NCBI GenBank assembly: GCA_027490995.1
Contig: JAIXWY010000011.1
Span: forward strand, 62,001-126,000
Reading direction: 5' to 3'
Source of the DNA: Opitutaceae bacterium
GTDB taxonomy: Bacteria > Verrucomicrobiota > Verrucomicrobiia > Opitutales > Opitutaceae
DNA: 64,000 nt
The position numbers and the translations under genes are program-made. The notes under the pieces are model-generated. The model had not been told where the DNA came from. It made no database searches and saw only the letters and a program-made list of their open reading frames with translations. Shown one piece after another: positions 16,625 through 26,411 of this stretch (positions are counted from its first letter, which is position 1; each line of letters starts with the position of its first letter).

Positions 16625-18898
16625 ATGAAACATCCTGTTCTGAAAGCTATCGCGCTGCTCTCCGTCACGACGGCGGCGTTCGCGCAGCCGGCCACCACGG
16701 CGGCTAGGCCTGCCGCCTCGTCGGACGAGGTGATCAAGCTGTCTGAGTTCAACGTCTCGAGCGCGAAAGCCTCGGGGTATCGCGCGCAGAACGCGATCAC
16801 CGCGACCGGCTTTGGCGCCAATATCCTCGATGTCCCGGTGACGATCAATGTGCTCACCGGCGAATTCGCGCAGGACGTCGGCGGCAGCCTCCAGAGCGAG
16901 GTTCTCCGCTACGTCCCGGGCGTGGTGACCAATCCCAACTACGAGTCCTACATCAATATTCGTGGTTTCTCGGGCCTGCAGTCGTACCGCAACGGCCAAT
17001 ACCGCCGTCAGCTGTATTCGACCTGGGGCATGGATCGCATCGAAGTGATCAAGGGATCGTCCTCGATCTTCTTCGGTCTCGTGCGTCCGGGTGGTGTTGT
17101 GAACTACATCACGCGCAAGCCCGAGTTCAACGCGGAGAGCGGCGAGGTGCGCGTCACCTACGGCAGCTGGGACTTCAAGAAGGGTGAGCTGGAGTACCAG
17201 CGCGGCTGGGATCGCGTGGCGCTGCGCGTCGGTGCGGGCGGTATCGATGCCGGTGGCTGGCGCGACAACGACTTCAAGAATGAGCATTACCTCGGCGGCA
17301 CGCTGCTGTGGCAGGTTTCTGACACCGGCTTGCTGAGCATCGATCTTGAAACGGTGCGCCGCGTGAATCAGGACCGCGAATCCGCTGCGGTCCTGCGCAG
17401 CAACAACCGCTATCTCTTCAATCCTTCAGTGGCGGCCGGCACGGCGCCGCGCGCTTGGCTGAATGCCAATGGGTTCGCGACGGTGCCGACCTTCGACATC
17501 TTTGCGCCGGTCTTCAACAGCGATGACCCCTACGGCCGTGAGGTTACGATGGGAACGGAGACCTATTCGTTCTACCAGTCGTACACTGCGGACCTCGAGT
17601 TCACGCAGAAGATTGGTGACCAGTTGGTGTATCAGCTCCAAGGTAACTTCGCGATCGACGACTTCGAGATCCTGCGCTCGATCGGTGGCGACCAAGAGCC
17701 GTTCGCCGACGGAACGGTTCGGTTCCGCTTTGGTAACTTCGCGAATTACCGCGATTCTTATAACTTCGACAACAAGTTCACCTACCGCTTCGACCTCGCG
17801 GATGCACGCCACAGCCTGGCCTTCGGTTACGAGACGCAGCGCGTGAATCAGGATACCCCCGGCTGGTTTGATACGGCCAGCCGCTTCCAGGATGGCCGTT
17901 ATGGCGCCTTCGCGATTTGGAATCCGCGGACCCAAGCGCTGCGCAACGCCGCTGCTGAGCGTGCGGCCAGCTCCGAGACGTGGAATATCATGCGCCGCCG
18001 TGCGGAGAAGCAGACCGGTCTTTACGCCGGCCTGCAGTCGGAGTGGATGAAGAGCCGTCTCTACACCATCATCGGCATGCGTCGTAACGAGTACTCGCGC
18101 GTTTCGTACTACGAGCGCACGGTTACGAACCCCGAGATCGCTACGCCGACGACCCAGGCCGACACCCCGATGTATGGCGCGCTCTTCAAGGTGACGCCGG
18201 CGCTGTCGGTCTTCGCGATGTACTCGCAGTCTCTGGAACCCCAGCTGGGTGCCGATGCGGATGGTCGCGGCTTGGATCCGGTGGATGGCAGCGGCTTCGA
18301 TATCGGTGTGAAGTCGAACCTACTCGACGGCCGCCTTGCGGGCTCGGTGTCGTTCTACGGCGTCAAGCGCGCGGGCCTCGCCTCGCGTGACTCCGCTCGC
18401 GAAGTCGCGACGACGCGTCAGCCGTGGTTTATCTTCGGTGAGTCAGAGGAGTCGCAGGGCCTTGAGTTCGACCTCTCCTACAACCCGCAGCCGAACTGGC
18501 AGATCATGTTCGGCTATGCGCACGCGACCAAGGCGGAGACGGTGGCTTCCACCAACGCGGCCCGCGTGGGCTTGCCGCTGGCGGCCTTCCCGGATCATAC
18601 CCTGTCGATCTGGACCAAGTACGACGTCAAGAGTGGCCCGCTGAATGGCTGGTCCTTCGGTGGCGGCGTCCGGGACAGCGGTTCCGCTCGCTTTGTGGCG
18701 GATCCGAACGTGATTGCCACGATGGAGCCCTACACGACCGTGGACTTCCTCGTGCAGTACCGCTTCAAGCTGGGCGGCCGTACGACCATCGCGCAGTTCA
18801 ATCTGAAGAATGCCTTCGATCAGGAGTATCGCGAAGGCAACATGGGTGGATGGGGTGATCCCCAGAACGCCATGTTCTCGCTCACGACGAAGTTCTAA
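16625..18898 (+). CDS. TonB-dependent receptor (locus 1)
   Basis: The protein is 757 residues with a signal peptide ending TTAAFA. The early motif VIKLSEFNVSSAKASGYRAQN is the short linker style I recognise from Opitutaceae receptors, where a LSxFxV element precedes GYxAxN. The plug follows (VPVTINVLTGEFAQDVG, INIRGFSG, IEVIKGSSSIFFGLVRPGGVVNYITRKP) and is of the siderophore-receptor type by similarity. The barrel ends in TTKF. Despite that resemblance, the position opposite a LacI regulator and next to sugar-type genes suggests uptake of a carbohydrate or derivative. It is followed by a strong terminator at 18993, so it is transcribed alone. Confidence 0.9.
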   Translation: MKHPVLKAIALLSVTTAAFAQPATTAARPAASSDEVIKLSEFNVSSAKASGYRAQNAITATGFGANILDVPVTINVLTGEFAQDVGGSLQSEVLRYVPGVVTNPNYESYINIRGFSGLQSYRNGQYRRQLYSTWGMDRIEVIKGSSSIFFGLVRPGGVVNYITRKPEFNAESGEVRVTYGSWDFKKGELEYQRGWDRVALRVGAGGIDAGGWRDNDFKNEHYLGGTLLWQVSDTGLLSIDLETVRRVNQDRESAAVLRSNNRYLFNPSVAAGTAPRAWLNANGFATVPTFDIFAPVFNSDDPYGREVTMGTETYSFYQSYTADLEFTQKIGDQLVYQLQGNFAIDDFEILRSIGGDQEPFADGTVRFRFGNFANYRDSYNFDNKFTYRFDLADARHSLAFGYETQRVNQDTPGWFDTASRFQDGRYGAFAIWNPRTQALRNAAAERAASSETWNIMRRRAEKQTGLYAGLQSEWMKSRLYTIIGMRRNEYSRVSYYERTVTNPEIATPTTQADTPMYGALFKVTPALSVFAMYSQSLEPQLGADADGRGLDPVDGSGFDIGVKSNLLDGRLAGSVSFYGVKRAGLASRDSAREVATTRQPWFIFGESEESQGLEFDLSYNPQPNWQIMFGYAHATKAETVASTNAARVGLPLAAFPDHTLSIWTKYDVKSGPLNGWSFGGGVRDSGSARFVADPNVIATMEPYTTVDFLVQYRFKLGGRTTIAQFNLKNAFDQEYREGNMGGWGDPQNAMFSLTTKF

Positions 18899-18992
18899 TC
18901 GTGGCCCTCGACCCGGCGGCTGAAGGCGGCGGCCGGGTCTGAGGGAGCACCCACTCAGCCTCCGGCCCGTTTCGGGTGCCGACGGCGCAAGC

Positions 18993-19021
18993 GCCCCGCT
19001 TCTACGGAAGCGGGGCTTTTT
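18993..19021 (+). terminator. Rho-independent terminator after the locus-1 TonB receptor
   Basis: The ten-pair stem GCCCCGCTTC/GAAGCGGGGC is closed by a TACG loop (a stable UNCG-type tetraloop with a C-G closing pair) and followed by five T residues. Confidence 0.85.
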
Positions 19022-19066
19022 GTTGTCCGTGTACCGGGCTGGCCGAAGGGACGGGATTCAGCAGAG

Positions 19067-20008
19067 CTAGACCATACCCCACTCTCGGAAGCGGGCGCGG
19101 AGGGTGTCCACGATGCCGCGATATAGGCTCGCGGATGTGGGAGAGACGAGAGCTTTGGGCGCACCGGGAGCGAATCCCCGAGCCTCCATGCCTGCAGCGA
19201 CGTTGAGTGGAAACGTCAGCCGATCGATCACGGTTCCGATCTCCTTCAGGCGCGCAAAGGGTAGAGCGGTGTCTCCGGGTAGGCCGCGGCGGCAGACATT
19301 GAACAAGTGAACCATCAGATCCGGAGCGATGTTGACCAGTCCTCCGATGCAGCCGACGGCGCCGAGGCCGAAAACTTCGGGAAGGCGGGTATCCGCACCG
19401 GAAAAGACTACGAAGTTTCTCTGTGCTCCCAGAGCGATGAGATCGCGGTGGTAGGCGAACTCGCCGCCGCTCTGCTTGATACCCGCCATCGGAGCGCGCT
19501 CAGAGAAGGCTTCCACGGTCGGGAGATCGATACGGGTTCCCGTAAGTTCGGGGAAATTGTACAGGAAGGAGGGCAGTTGCGCGGCGTCCGCGGCGTGCAG
19601 AAAGTGCGCCAACAGATCATCCTGCCGCGAAGGAAAAAATCCCGGGGGCATGATCGCGATTGCGGGTAGGCGGAGTTGCCGTGCAAAACGACCAAGCTCC
19701 GCGACCGCACGCGGCCGGATGTCGCTGATGTTGGCGATGACCGGGAGGGGATATGCCAACTCGGCGACGCACTCGAGGACTCGCTTCCGCTCCTCCAAAT
19801 CGAAGTGGGGGAATTCTCCCGTGCTCCCCAGTGCGAGGATCCCGTGGATGCCGTGATGGCGCAGGAATTCGAGGTGCCTCATCAATGCCTCGCGATCCAA
19901 CTCTCCATTCAGCTGAGTAGGCAACCACAGCGCGGCGAGAATACCGGCGCGTGGCGACGTGATGGAAGAGACGGTCGGAACCGGAAGTTCGGTCACGCTT
20001 GAGTTCAT
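19067..20008 (-). CDS. DapA/NanA-family aldolase
   Basis: The protein is 313 residues, close to the family's usual 290-310. It has ALGSTGEFPHF (GSTGE substrate-carboxylate motif, residues 61-65), FLYNFPELTG (catalytic Tyr150) and GIKQSGG (Schiff-base Lys178), so it is likely active. The family includes dihydrodipicolinate synthase, N-acetylneuraminate lyase and aldolases for 2-keto-3-deoxy sugar acids. The usual housekeeping DapA neighbours are absent. It is the last gene after a TonB receptor, sulfatase and FG-GAP gene, and overlaps the latter by 4 bases. A role in cleaving a keto-deoxy sugar acid from a sulfated glycan is plausible, but substrate is not determined. Confidence 0.85.
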   Translation of the reverse strand: MNSSVTELPVPTVSSITSPRAGILAALWLPTQLNGELDREALMRHLEFLRHHGIHGILALGSTGEFPHFDLEERKRVLECVAELAYPLPVIANISDIRPRAVAELGRFARQLRLPAIAIMPPGFFPSRQDDLLAHFLHAADAAQLPSFLYNFPELTGTRIDLPTVEAFSERAPMAGIKQSGGEFAYHRDLIALGAQRNFVVFSGADTRLPEVFGLGAVGCIGGLVNIAPDLMVHLFNVCRRGLPGDTALPFARLKEIGTVIDRLTFPLNVAAGMEARGFAPGAPKALVSPTSASLYRGIVDTLRARFREWGMV

Positions 20009-22041
20009 CGGTCGAGGGGAAGTGAGTACAGGAATCCATCCTCAGCGCCGATGACCAAGACTGGATGTTGATGGGTCGGCCACCGTGCGATGGTGGGTGT
20101 GGTGGAGTGAGAGGCCAGGAGATGACTGTGCACCGAACCGATGTCCCGAAAGCGCCATCGACCGTCCTGATCGCGGCCAAGGCCCCGCAGCACGTTCACG
20201 TTGGTGCTGCTGTTTACCAGCAGGTCGAGTTCGCCGTCGCGGTCCCAGTCGTGAAAGATGAAGGTACGTCGTCCGCTCCCGCCGGCGCGGCGTTCATTCA
20301 TTCTTAGTAGGCCCGACTGCTGGTTCATTGGCCTCCCTCCGCCATCGTAGCTGCTCACGTCTTCGCCCCAGAAGATGCGTTGGGGCGGCAGGAGCTGCAG
20401 TTGTCCGGATGGTCCGCGTCGACGTTCGAAGAACGCAAGGTAGCCTTCGTGGTCTAGCATGACGAGGTCCATGAGACCGTCCCGATTCCAGTCGATCATC
20501 GTCGGCGTGGTGCGCCACTGAGTCACCAGTTCTTTGCCGACAGGCTTCCACCAGACCCACTCGGGTTTCGGGGTCTCTCTTAACCACTCCACCTGCAGGG
20601 ACTCCGGAGGAGCCAGGCGGGGCGCAGTCCGGGAGCCGATGTTTCGGAAAAACAGGACGCGCCCCCAAATTCCGTTCGTGAGGATGTCTGCTAGCCCGTC
20701 ACCGTCCCAGTCTGCCACGGTGGGATTTGTGTAGCCCCACTTCGCCTCGGCAGGGCCCTGAATTGACCCGTTGGGGCCGGCTTGTTCACGGATGACCTGA
20801 TCGCCGGCCGCGAGGTGCACCGGAGCGGCCCAGCGCACCGGGTTGCCGCCTAGGTTCTTGATGAACCCGACGTAGCCGGCGGTATTCCCGACGATGAGGT
20901 CCTCAAGCCCGTCCCCGTCCCAATCGACGCTCACCGGGGCCGCGAGGGCACCGAACTTTACGTTCTCCGCCTGCTGACGGAAGTAGCGAGGTGACTGAAA
21001 TTGGGGAAGGCCAGCCGCGATTCGACCGGTGTTCTCGATGAACGCAACGCGACCGTCTTCGTCACCCACAACGAGATCCGTGTCGCCGTCGCGATCAAAG
21101 TCTACCGCGACCGGTACGATCATACAGAGATCCATGGTGAGGGCGCGCTCACCCACGGTGAGGCGGCGGCCGGCCGCGTAGCGTGGCTCGCGCCGAGTCC
21201 CCGTGTTTTCAAAATACGTGAAGCCGTCCACGAATTCCCCGCAGAGCAGGTCGAGATCGCCATCCCTATCGAAGTCCTCGAAGTTGGGCGAAGGCATGCC
21301 GTAAACGTCGACCGGCTCGCCGCTCTCGACCGTCACCCTGACCGGTGCGGCGTACCGCGGGGCGGCATCCGTTCCCTCGTTGGTCAGCACGTACACGAAG
21401 CCCCGCAGTGGCCCCCGAGTCCAGCGCCCGTCGGAATCGAACGCGTCATCCCAGCCGTAGTCTCCCCAGTAGCCCACGCCTACGATTACGTCTTGCACCC
21501 CATCGCCGTTGAAGTCGGTGAACTTCCACTGGTTCCCGCGTACGCGGCCCTCCGCGACGTGGATCTTGAGCGGGTCACCGAGTTCGATCGGCTTCTCGAA
21601 TGCGTGGGTGCGGAAGTCCGGGTGAAAGCGACCGGAAGTAGTGACCATTGCTCGGCCGGCAACGTAGGAGATGGACGGGGAGGTTTGTCGCTCCCACGGA
21701 CCCTCACCGGCGCGGCCGATGTTGCGGCCCGGAGCGAAGATGGGCAATTGAGTGGACGGGTCGAATGTGCCCGTGTTTCGAAAAACGTAGATGCCGTTGG
21801 AGGGCCGATCAGTGCAGGCCACCACGAGATCAATCAGACCGTCTTCATCGAAATCCATCGGCAGCGGCCAAGCCCACAGGCCGACCCCGAGATCAACCAG
21901 CAGACCTGGATTGTGGTACTTCAGGTGGGCAATGCGCTGGCTCGAATCAGGTGCGGCGACGAGGTGCGGCGAAGTTGCTCCGAAGAGGATCGCGAGAATC
22001 GCGGCGGCGGTGGGTGGGCGGACGCTGGGCCAGAGTAACAT
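20005..22041 (-). CDS. Exported FG-GAP/VCBS repeat beta-propeller protein
   Basis: The protein is 678 residues from ATG 22041; it has a signal-peptide-like N-terminus (AAAILAILFGATSPHLVAA). At least eight calcium-binding FG-GAP-type loops can be counted along its length, for example DFDEDGLIDLVVA, DFNGDGVQDVIVG, DFDRDGDLDLLCG, DWDGDGLEDLIVG and DWDRDGELDLLVN. Each lies in a beta-propeller blade with an ENTGT or similar turn. Such proteins bind ligands or carbohydrates at the cell surface and some are lyases; no catalytic residues can be named. It sits between a sulfatase and an aldolase gene, and so probably takes part in capture or processing of the same glycan. Confidence 0.8.
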   Translation of the reverse strand: MLLWPSVRPPTAAAILAILFGATSPHLVAAPDSSQRIAHLKYHNPGLLVDLGVGLWAWPLPMDFDEDGLIDLVVACTDRPSNGIYVFRNTGTFDPSTQLPIFAPGRNIGRAGEGPWERQTSPSISYVAGRAMVTTSGRFHPDFRTHAFEKPIELGDPLKIHVAEGRVRGNQWKFTDFNGDGVQDVIVGVGYWGDYGWDDAFDSDGRWTRGPLRGFVYVLTNEGTDAAPRYAAPVRVTVESGEPVDVYGMPSPNFEDFDRDGDLDLLCGEFVDGFTYFENTGTRREPRYAAGRRLTVGERALTMDLCMIVPVAVDFDRDGDTDLVVGDEDGRVAFIENTGRIAAGLPQFQSPRYFRQQAENVKFGALAAPVSVDWDGDGLEDLIVGNTAGYVGFIKNLGGNPVRWAAPVHLAAGDQVIREQAGPNGSIQGPAEAKWGYTNPTVADWDGDGLADILTNGIWGRVLFFRNIGSRTAPRLAPPESLQVEWLRETPKPEWVWWKPVGKELVTQWRTTPTMIDWNRDGLMDLVMLDHEGYLAFFERRRGPSGQLQLLPPQRIFWGEDVSSYDGGGRPMNQQSGLLRMNERRAGGSGRRTFIFHDWDRDGELDLLVNSSTNVNVLRGLGRDQDGRWRFRDIGSVHSHLLASHSTTPTIARWPTHQHPVLVIGAEDGFLYSLPLDR

Positions 22042-22156
22042 GGGTAGGTAGGAGAGGACGAGTGGGTGCGAAGCGATGCGGTGGAGAGCTGGAGCGCTTA
22101 GGCAGTGCGCAGCCCGCGTTCTCGAGATATCCGATGGCAGCGTATGAGGCTCCGGT

Positions 22157-23677
22157 TCATTGCAGGGAGCGCGGCGGCAGAAGTGGGGGAACCAGGCTTC
22201 GGGCGGCGGCCTCGAGACGGAGGCGCGCGGGCTGAGCGCTCGGGTCAGAGATAAGGTTGCGGTGCTCGGCTGCAGACCAGTTTGCTTCGTAGAGTTCCTG
22301 CGCAACGATCGCGCCGGACGCAATCGAGCGCCACTCGATGTAACGGTAGTCCGCTGATCTCAGCGAGTACCCCATGACGGACATCTCGCCGTTGAAGTAG
22401 GGTCGGGGATGCTGAGACACTGCGTACGCTTTGCCGGGCAAGGACGGTTTGCGGAGAATTGACGAGAGACTGACGCCAGCAAGACCCGGGGGTGTCGGAA
22501 GCCCGCACAAATCAGTCAGCGTGGGGAAGAGGTCAACCAGCTCGACCAGTGCGCGAGTCGAAGCTCCCGCAGTCTCATGGCCTGGCGCTGCGATGATCAG
22601 GGGCACGCGCGTATCGCGCTCGTAGTTGGTGGATTTGCCCCAGAGCGCGGACTCGCCGAGGTGGAAACCATGGTCGCTCCAAAAGACCACGATCGTCGAC
22701 TCCTCGAGTCCGAGTTCCCGGAGCGCCGCCAGGACGCGCCCGACCTGCGCGTCGAGGAACGAAACAGCGGCGAGGTAGCCGTGTCGCAGTTCGGCTACTT
22801 GCTCGGGCGGAATGGGACCCTCCTTCGGGATTCCCTCGTAGCTTCGCAGCTCGGGTGAGCTGTGGCTGGCGAGGGCCGGAGCTCCGTCGGGTGGCAGTAC
22901 ACTTGAGGGAGGGGCGAGTTGGGCTCGGTCGTAGTGGTCCCAGTAGCGCTTTGGCGCGTTGAACGGTAGGTGCGGCTTCCAGAAGCCCACGGCGAGAAAG
23001 AAAGGCTGCCCCTCGTTCCGCAGGCTTTGCAGCCGTCGTACTGCGGCGGCCGCGATCTGTCCGTCGAAGTAGGCCTCGTCAGGAACATCGAGGCACTGCG
23101 TCGCTCCACCGCGGCGTGAGGGTAGCCCAGGCTGGCCGGGGACGACCCAATCCTGCCAGTGGGCGCCTTCGGCGAATTCCGGCGGCTCGGACCACGAGAC
23201 CGGATCGGAAAACGGGGTAACGGGACGTTGTCGGACTCCTTGATTGTGAAACACCTTGCCGAGGCTAATGGTCCGGTAGCCGTGCGCGCGGAAGTGCTGT
23301 GGTAGAGTGACCGCGTCCGGCAGGGTGTCGCGAAAGTGGGTTCGCAGATCCCAGACGCGCAGGACATCGGGGCGTAGTCCCGTGAGTACGGAGGCGCGCG
23401 ATGGGTTGCAGACCGCTTGCTGACAGTAAGCGCGGTCGAAGCGTACTCCGCGTTGCGCGAGGGCATCGAGATTCGGTGTGAACGCCTGCGGATGCCCGTA
23501 AGCGGCTAGATCAGTGCGCAGATCGTCGGCCGCGATGAAAACAACGTTGGGCCGACTTTGCTTCGGCGCAGCTGTCGCGAGTGACGTCGCCACGCCCAAG
23601 GCGCAGGCCGCGAGGACAACGGTCACGCGCGCGACGCACGGGACGCACGTTTGACATGTTGCGGACAGGATGAGCAC
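22157..23677 (-). CDS. Exported iduronate-2-sulfatase-like sulfatase
   Basis: The protein is 506 residues and starts with GTG 23677. A signal peptide (about 1-37) precedes the sulfatase core: PNVVFIAADDLRTDL (metal-binding Asp pair) and CNPSRASVLTG, whose Cys90 is expected to become formylglycine (C-x-P-S-R). Later blocks include YRTISLGKVFHN, PFFLAVGFWKPHLPFNAPKRY, VVFWSDHGFHLGE, which are characteristic of iduronate-2-sulfatase-type enzymes. It should remove sulfate esters from a glycan in the periplasm or outside. No maturase gene lies nearby. The gene is 25 bases behind the TonB receptor and part of the same run. Confidence 0.9.
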   Translation of the reverse strand: MLILSATCQTCVPCVARVTVVLAACALGVATSLATAAPKQSRPNVVFIAADDLRTDLAAYGHPQAFTPNLDALAQRGVRFDRAYCQQAVCNPSRASVLTGLRPDVLRVWDLRTHFRDTLPDAVTLPQHFRAHGYRTISLGKVFHNQGVRQRPVTPFSDPVSWSEPPEFAEGAHWQDWVVPGQPGLPSRRGGATQCLDVPDEAYFDGQIAAAAVRRLQSLRNEGQPFFLAVGFWKPHLPFNAPKRYWDHYDRAQLAPPSSVLPPDGAPALASHSSPELRSYEGIPKEGPIPPEQVAELRHGYLAAVSFLDAQVGRVLAALRELGLEESTIVVFWSDHGFHLGESALWGKSTNYERDTRVPLIIAAPGHETAGASTRALVELVDLFPTLTDLCGLPTPPGLAGVSLSSILRKPSLPGKAYAVSQHPRPYFNGEMSVMGYSLRSADYRYIEWRSIASGAIVAQELYEANWSAAEHRNLISDPSAQPARLRLEAAARSLVPPLLPPRSLQ

Positions 23678-23702
23678 GGTACGGCGAGGCTCGGGCGCGA
23701 AT

Positions 23703-25976
23703 CTAGAACGTCGTGGAGACGCTCAGGTTGTAGGTGCGCGGCGGTTGGTCGCGGGTAACAAGCATCGGATCGTTGCCAAGATTGGTGACCATCAGGTCGA
23801 CAAGCAGGTGGCGCCAGCGGTAGCTAACGCCCGCATCCAGACTGGACTGCCTGTGCGGAACATAGGTGAGGCCGAGTCCGGTGACCTGGGCGTAGAATGG
23901 CCCGATGGCGGAAACGCCTGCTTTGATCTCGAAGCCTTGTTCCTGCACATCGCGGAAGCTGTATTTCGCGAACAGATTGGCGTTCCAATCAGGGGCGAAG
24001 CGAAGCGGGACGGTCGCGGGACGATTCGTGGTCGTGTTCCAGCCCTGCGCATTCTGCTGGCCGGTGAAGGCCTGACTCGTGGTCATATGCGTGTAGTTAG
24101 CGATCAGACTCAGGCGTTCGGTGACGCTGCCGAAGGCGGTGAGTTCCCAGCCTTTGGATTGAGCACCTTGGAGCTCGCTTTGGGTTCCGATGTTTACGGT
24201 CTGACCTTGCGAGATACCGGGAGCGAGGATGTTCACCACACTGCCCGTGCGGGTCATCTGCCAGTACGCCGCCGAGAAGGACATGCGCCCACCGAGAACC
24301 TCGCCCTTCAGTCCACCCTCCTGCAGCTCCGTGTAGGGACTGACGGTGAAGAACTCGTTCGCGCGCGGATCCCCGGCGAGGAGACCGTTGTAGCGCTGGA
24401 TGGTGCGGGTGGCATCATTCTGCACGCTCTGCACGGCGTAGGCGGCAAGGCGCGGGGTGATCTTGAAGGTGGCGCCGTAGCGGTAAGAGTTGAGCGTGGT
24501 GTCGCCGCCGCCGGCGCGAAGGCTGGTCACGAGATTCGTGGTCTCTGTGCGGTCGCGGTCGGAGCGGATACCGCCGGTGAGCAGTAGACGATCGTTCCAT
24601 AGCCCGACATCCTGCTGTACGTACGTCCCGATGCTGTACGAATCAGTGCGGGTGTAGCTGGAGCGGGCAAGGTTGCTGACGCGCCGTCCGTTATAGAACG
24701 AGCGACTATTGCCCGAGGCGCCGATCGCAGCAATGTTGAGGAAGTTGAAGGGAGCGTCCGGAATTCCGGCATAATTGGAGTTAACCGAATCAATATCCCC
24801 GTACGAGTATCCGATAAGCGTCTGGGAAGAGAGCCACTGGTTGAAGTCAAACTTGGCCACCAAGTCTCCCTGAGCAGTGGAACCCTGCGTCGTGGTCTCG
24901 AAACCCGAGTATTGGGAGGGCATGTTGGTCACGAGGTTGTTCTCCGCCGCGTAGGTAAAGCTGTCCTGTCCCAGGTAGCGCACGTTGCCGACCTGCCGGA
25001 AGAAAATGTTTTCGCTGAACTGATGCGTGAAGAAGAGGGTGGAGGCGGCGATACGCTGCTTGTCGACGTTGTCGGGCCCAATGAGATTGAAGTTGTACGG
25101 TAACCGGAGGGCGGTGATTGGATCCGTGGAGGTATCGAAACGGGGAATGAGGCGGCGGGCGGTTTCGGGATAAATCGCGAAGCCGTGGCCTTCGTCACGT
25201 GAGGGCGTCGTGAGGTTAAGGAATTCACTGGCCACGATCAGCTCGGTGCCGCGCCCGATCTGCCATCTGAAGGAGGGGTAGGCCGTGTAGTTTTCGAATT
25301 CGTTAAACTTGATGTAGTCCTCTCCCTTCTGAGCCGCCGCAGCGACCCGGGCGGTGATCGCGCCGTCGCGGGTGATCGGATAGTTGGCGTCAACTTCGCC
25401 TCGGGTCATCCGTCCGTCGAACTCATCCCACTTCACAGAGCCACGCACGAACCCGCCACGCTTAGCGGCGTCAGGCTTCTTCAAGATATAGTTGAGCAGT
25501 CCCGTGCCGCCAGCGCGTCCTTGAACCGCGGAGGGAGGGCCCTTAACAATCTCAAGGCGCTCGTATCCGACGAGGTCGCGCTTGTAGTTGCCCATGCGCA
25601 CACCATCCACCGAGATCGAGCCGTTGGTCTCGAAGCCGCGCAGGTTCACGCCGTCACCAGAGCCTGCGTGGCGATTGCGGACGTAGACGTTAGCCGCATA
25701 ACGGAAGGATTCGTCGAAGCTCACGGCTCCGATATCGTTCCAGAATTCTCGGGTGATGATCTCCACCGCCTGCGGAATATCAATGAGCGCAGTGTTGGTG
25801 CGAGTGGCGGTGGAGGCCGTGGTCACTCGATAGCCGGTGGAGGCTTCGGCGGTTACTTCGAAGGGACGGAGGGTGACGGTCTCCTCCGGTTTGACTGGGG
25901 TGACGCCGGTTTGCCCGAAGGCGGTGGCGCCGAGGATGAGCACGAACGAGGATCGGATAGCTGGGGGTAGGGTCAT
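23703..25976 (-). CDS. TonB-dependent receptor (locus 2)
   Basis: The protein is 757 residues with a signal peptide and an early VTLRPFEVTAEASTGYR linker of the same style as the locus-1 receptor. The plug (IPQAVEIITREFWNDIG, VNLRGFETNG, LEIVKGPPSAVQGRAGGTGLLNYILKKP) resembles siderophore receptors; the barrel ends in STTF. It is the first gene of a minus-strand run with sulfatase, FG-GAP and DapA-family genes. An operator-like palindrome lies 90 bases upstream. This context suggests import of a sulfated oligosaccharide or product, not a siderophore. Confidence 0.9.
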   Translation of the reverse strand: MTLPPAIRSSFVLILGATAFGQTGVTPVKPEETVTLRPFEVTAEASTGYRVTTASTATRTNTALIDIPQAVEIITREFWNDIGAVSFDESFRYAANVYVRNRHAGSGDGVNLRGFETNGSISVDGVRMGNYKRDLVGYERLEIVKGPPSAVQGRAGGTGLLNYILKKPDAAKRGGFVRGSVKWDEFDGRMTRGEVDANYPITRDGAITARVAAAAQKGEDYIKFNEFENYTAYPSFRWQIGRGTELIVASEFLNLTTPSRDEGHGFAIYPETARRLIPRFDTSTDPITALRLPYNFNLIGPDNVDKQRIAASTLFFTHQFSENIFFRQVGNVRYLGQDSFTYAAENNLVTNMPSQYSGFETTTQGSTAQGDLVAKFDFNQWLSSQTLIGYSYGDIDSVNSNYAGIPDAPFNFLNIAAIGASGNSRSFYNGRRVSNLARSSYTRTDSYSIGTYVQQDVGLWNDRLLLTGGIRSDRDRTETTNLVTSLRAGGGDTTLNSYRYGATFKITPRLAAYAVQSVQNDATRTIQRYNGLLAGDPRANEFFTVSPYTELQEGGLKGEVLGGRMSFSAAYWQMTRTGSVVNILAPGISQGQTVNIGTQSELQGAQSKGWELTAFGSVTERLSLIANYTHMTTSQAFTGQQNAQGWNTTTNRPATVPLRFAPDWNANLFAKYSFRDVQEQGFEIKAGVSAIGPFYAQVTGLGLTYVPHRQSSLDAGVSYRWRHLLVDLMVTNLGNDPMLVTRDQPPRTYNLSVSTTF

Positions 25977-25981
25977 GACAC

Positions 25982-26411
25982 AGGTGTGGTTGGCTGGGGT
26001 GCACGCGGGCCAGCCCGCGCTGGAGTCTTCTCTAGGAGCGAGAAAAACCGATATTCGTGAAAGGAGCTAAATGGTTTTAGCTTTGGCAAGTCATTTCCGC
26101 CTTTTACCCCGCTTCGCAATCGGTTCAACAGGGGACGCATGCTCCCGCAGAGCACCGTTGGGTGCCCAGCATGCGGATGCCGCGGCTGCGCAGGGCTCCG
26201 CTCTTAACCGCGTCCTGTCCCGATGGAAATCGAGGAATGCGTGCGGTCGTGCGCTGCGCCTGTTCCCGATCGGTGCGCATCAGACAGATCGGTCTTATCT
26301 ATCTTCAAGCCGACTCGCCAGCGTGGCGGCGCGACGCGGCTAGTTGGCTCAGCAACGTTGCAGGGAGTAACCCCGACGTGGCGTGACTCCCGGCGGGCGG
26401 GTAGCGTTTGC
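25982..26411. other. 430-bp gap with the promoter of the locus-2 receptor operon
   Basis: Between the receptor start and the symporter end. The receptor-proximal part has an inverted repeat GCGGGC/GCCCGC at 26005-26018 (possible 5' leader hairpin) and the LacI-2 operator at 26066-26081. No gene is seen in the rest (26100-26411). Confidence 0.5.
26066..26081 (-). promoter_or_regulatory. Candidate LacI-2 operator in front of the locus-2 receptor
   Basis: GCTAAA-TGGT-TTTAGC, a perfect 6-bp inverted repeat around four bases. It is embedded in a 33-bp element (26057-26089) that is nearly identical to 28027-28059 in front of the symporter gene. It lies 90 bases upstream of the receptor's ATG. Confidence 0.65.

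Noticed and set aside
16625..18898. Siderophore receptor assignment for the two LacI-linked TonB receptors
   Set aside because: The sequence resembles siderophore receptors, but the LacI regulators, symporters and sulfatase next to them argue for carbohydrate-type substrates; no siderophore genes or Fur boxes were seen.
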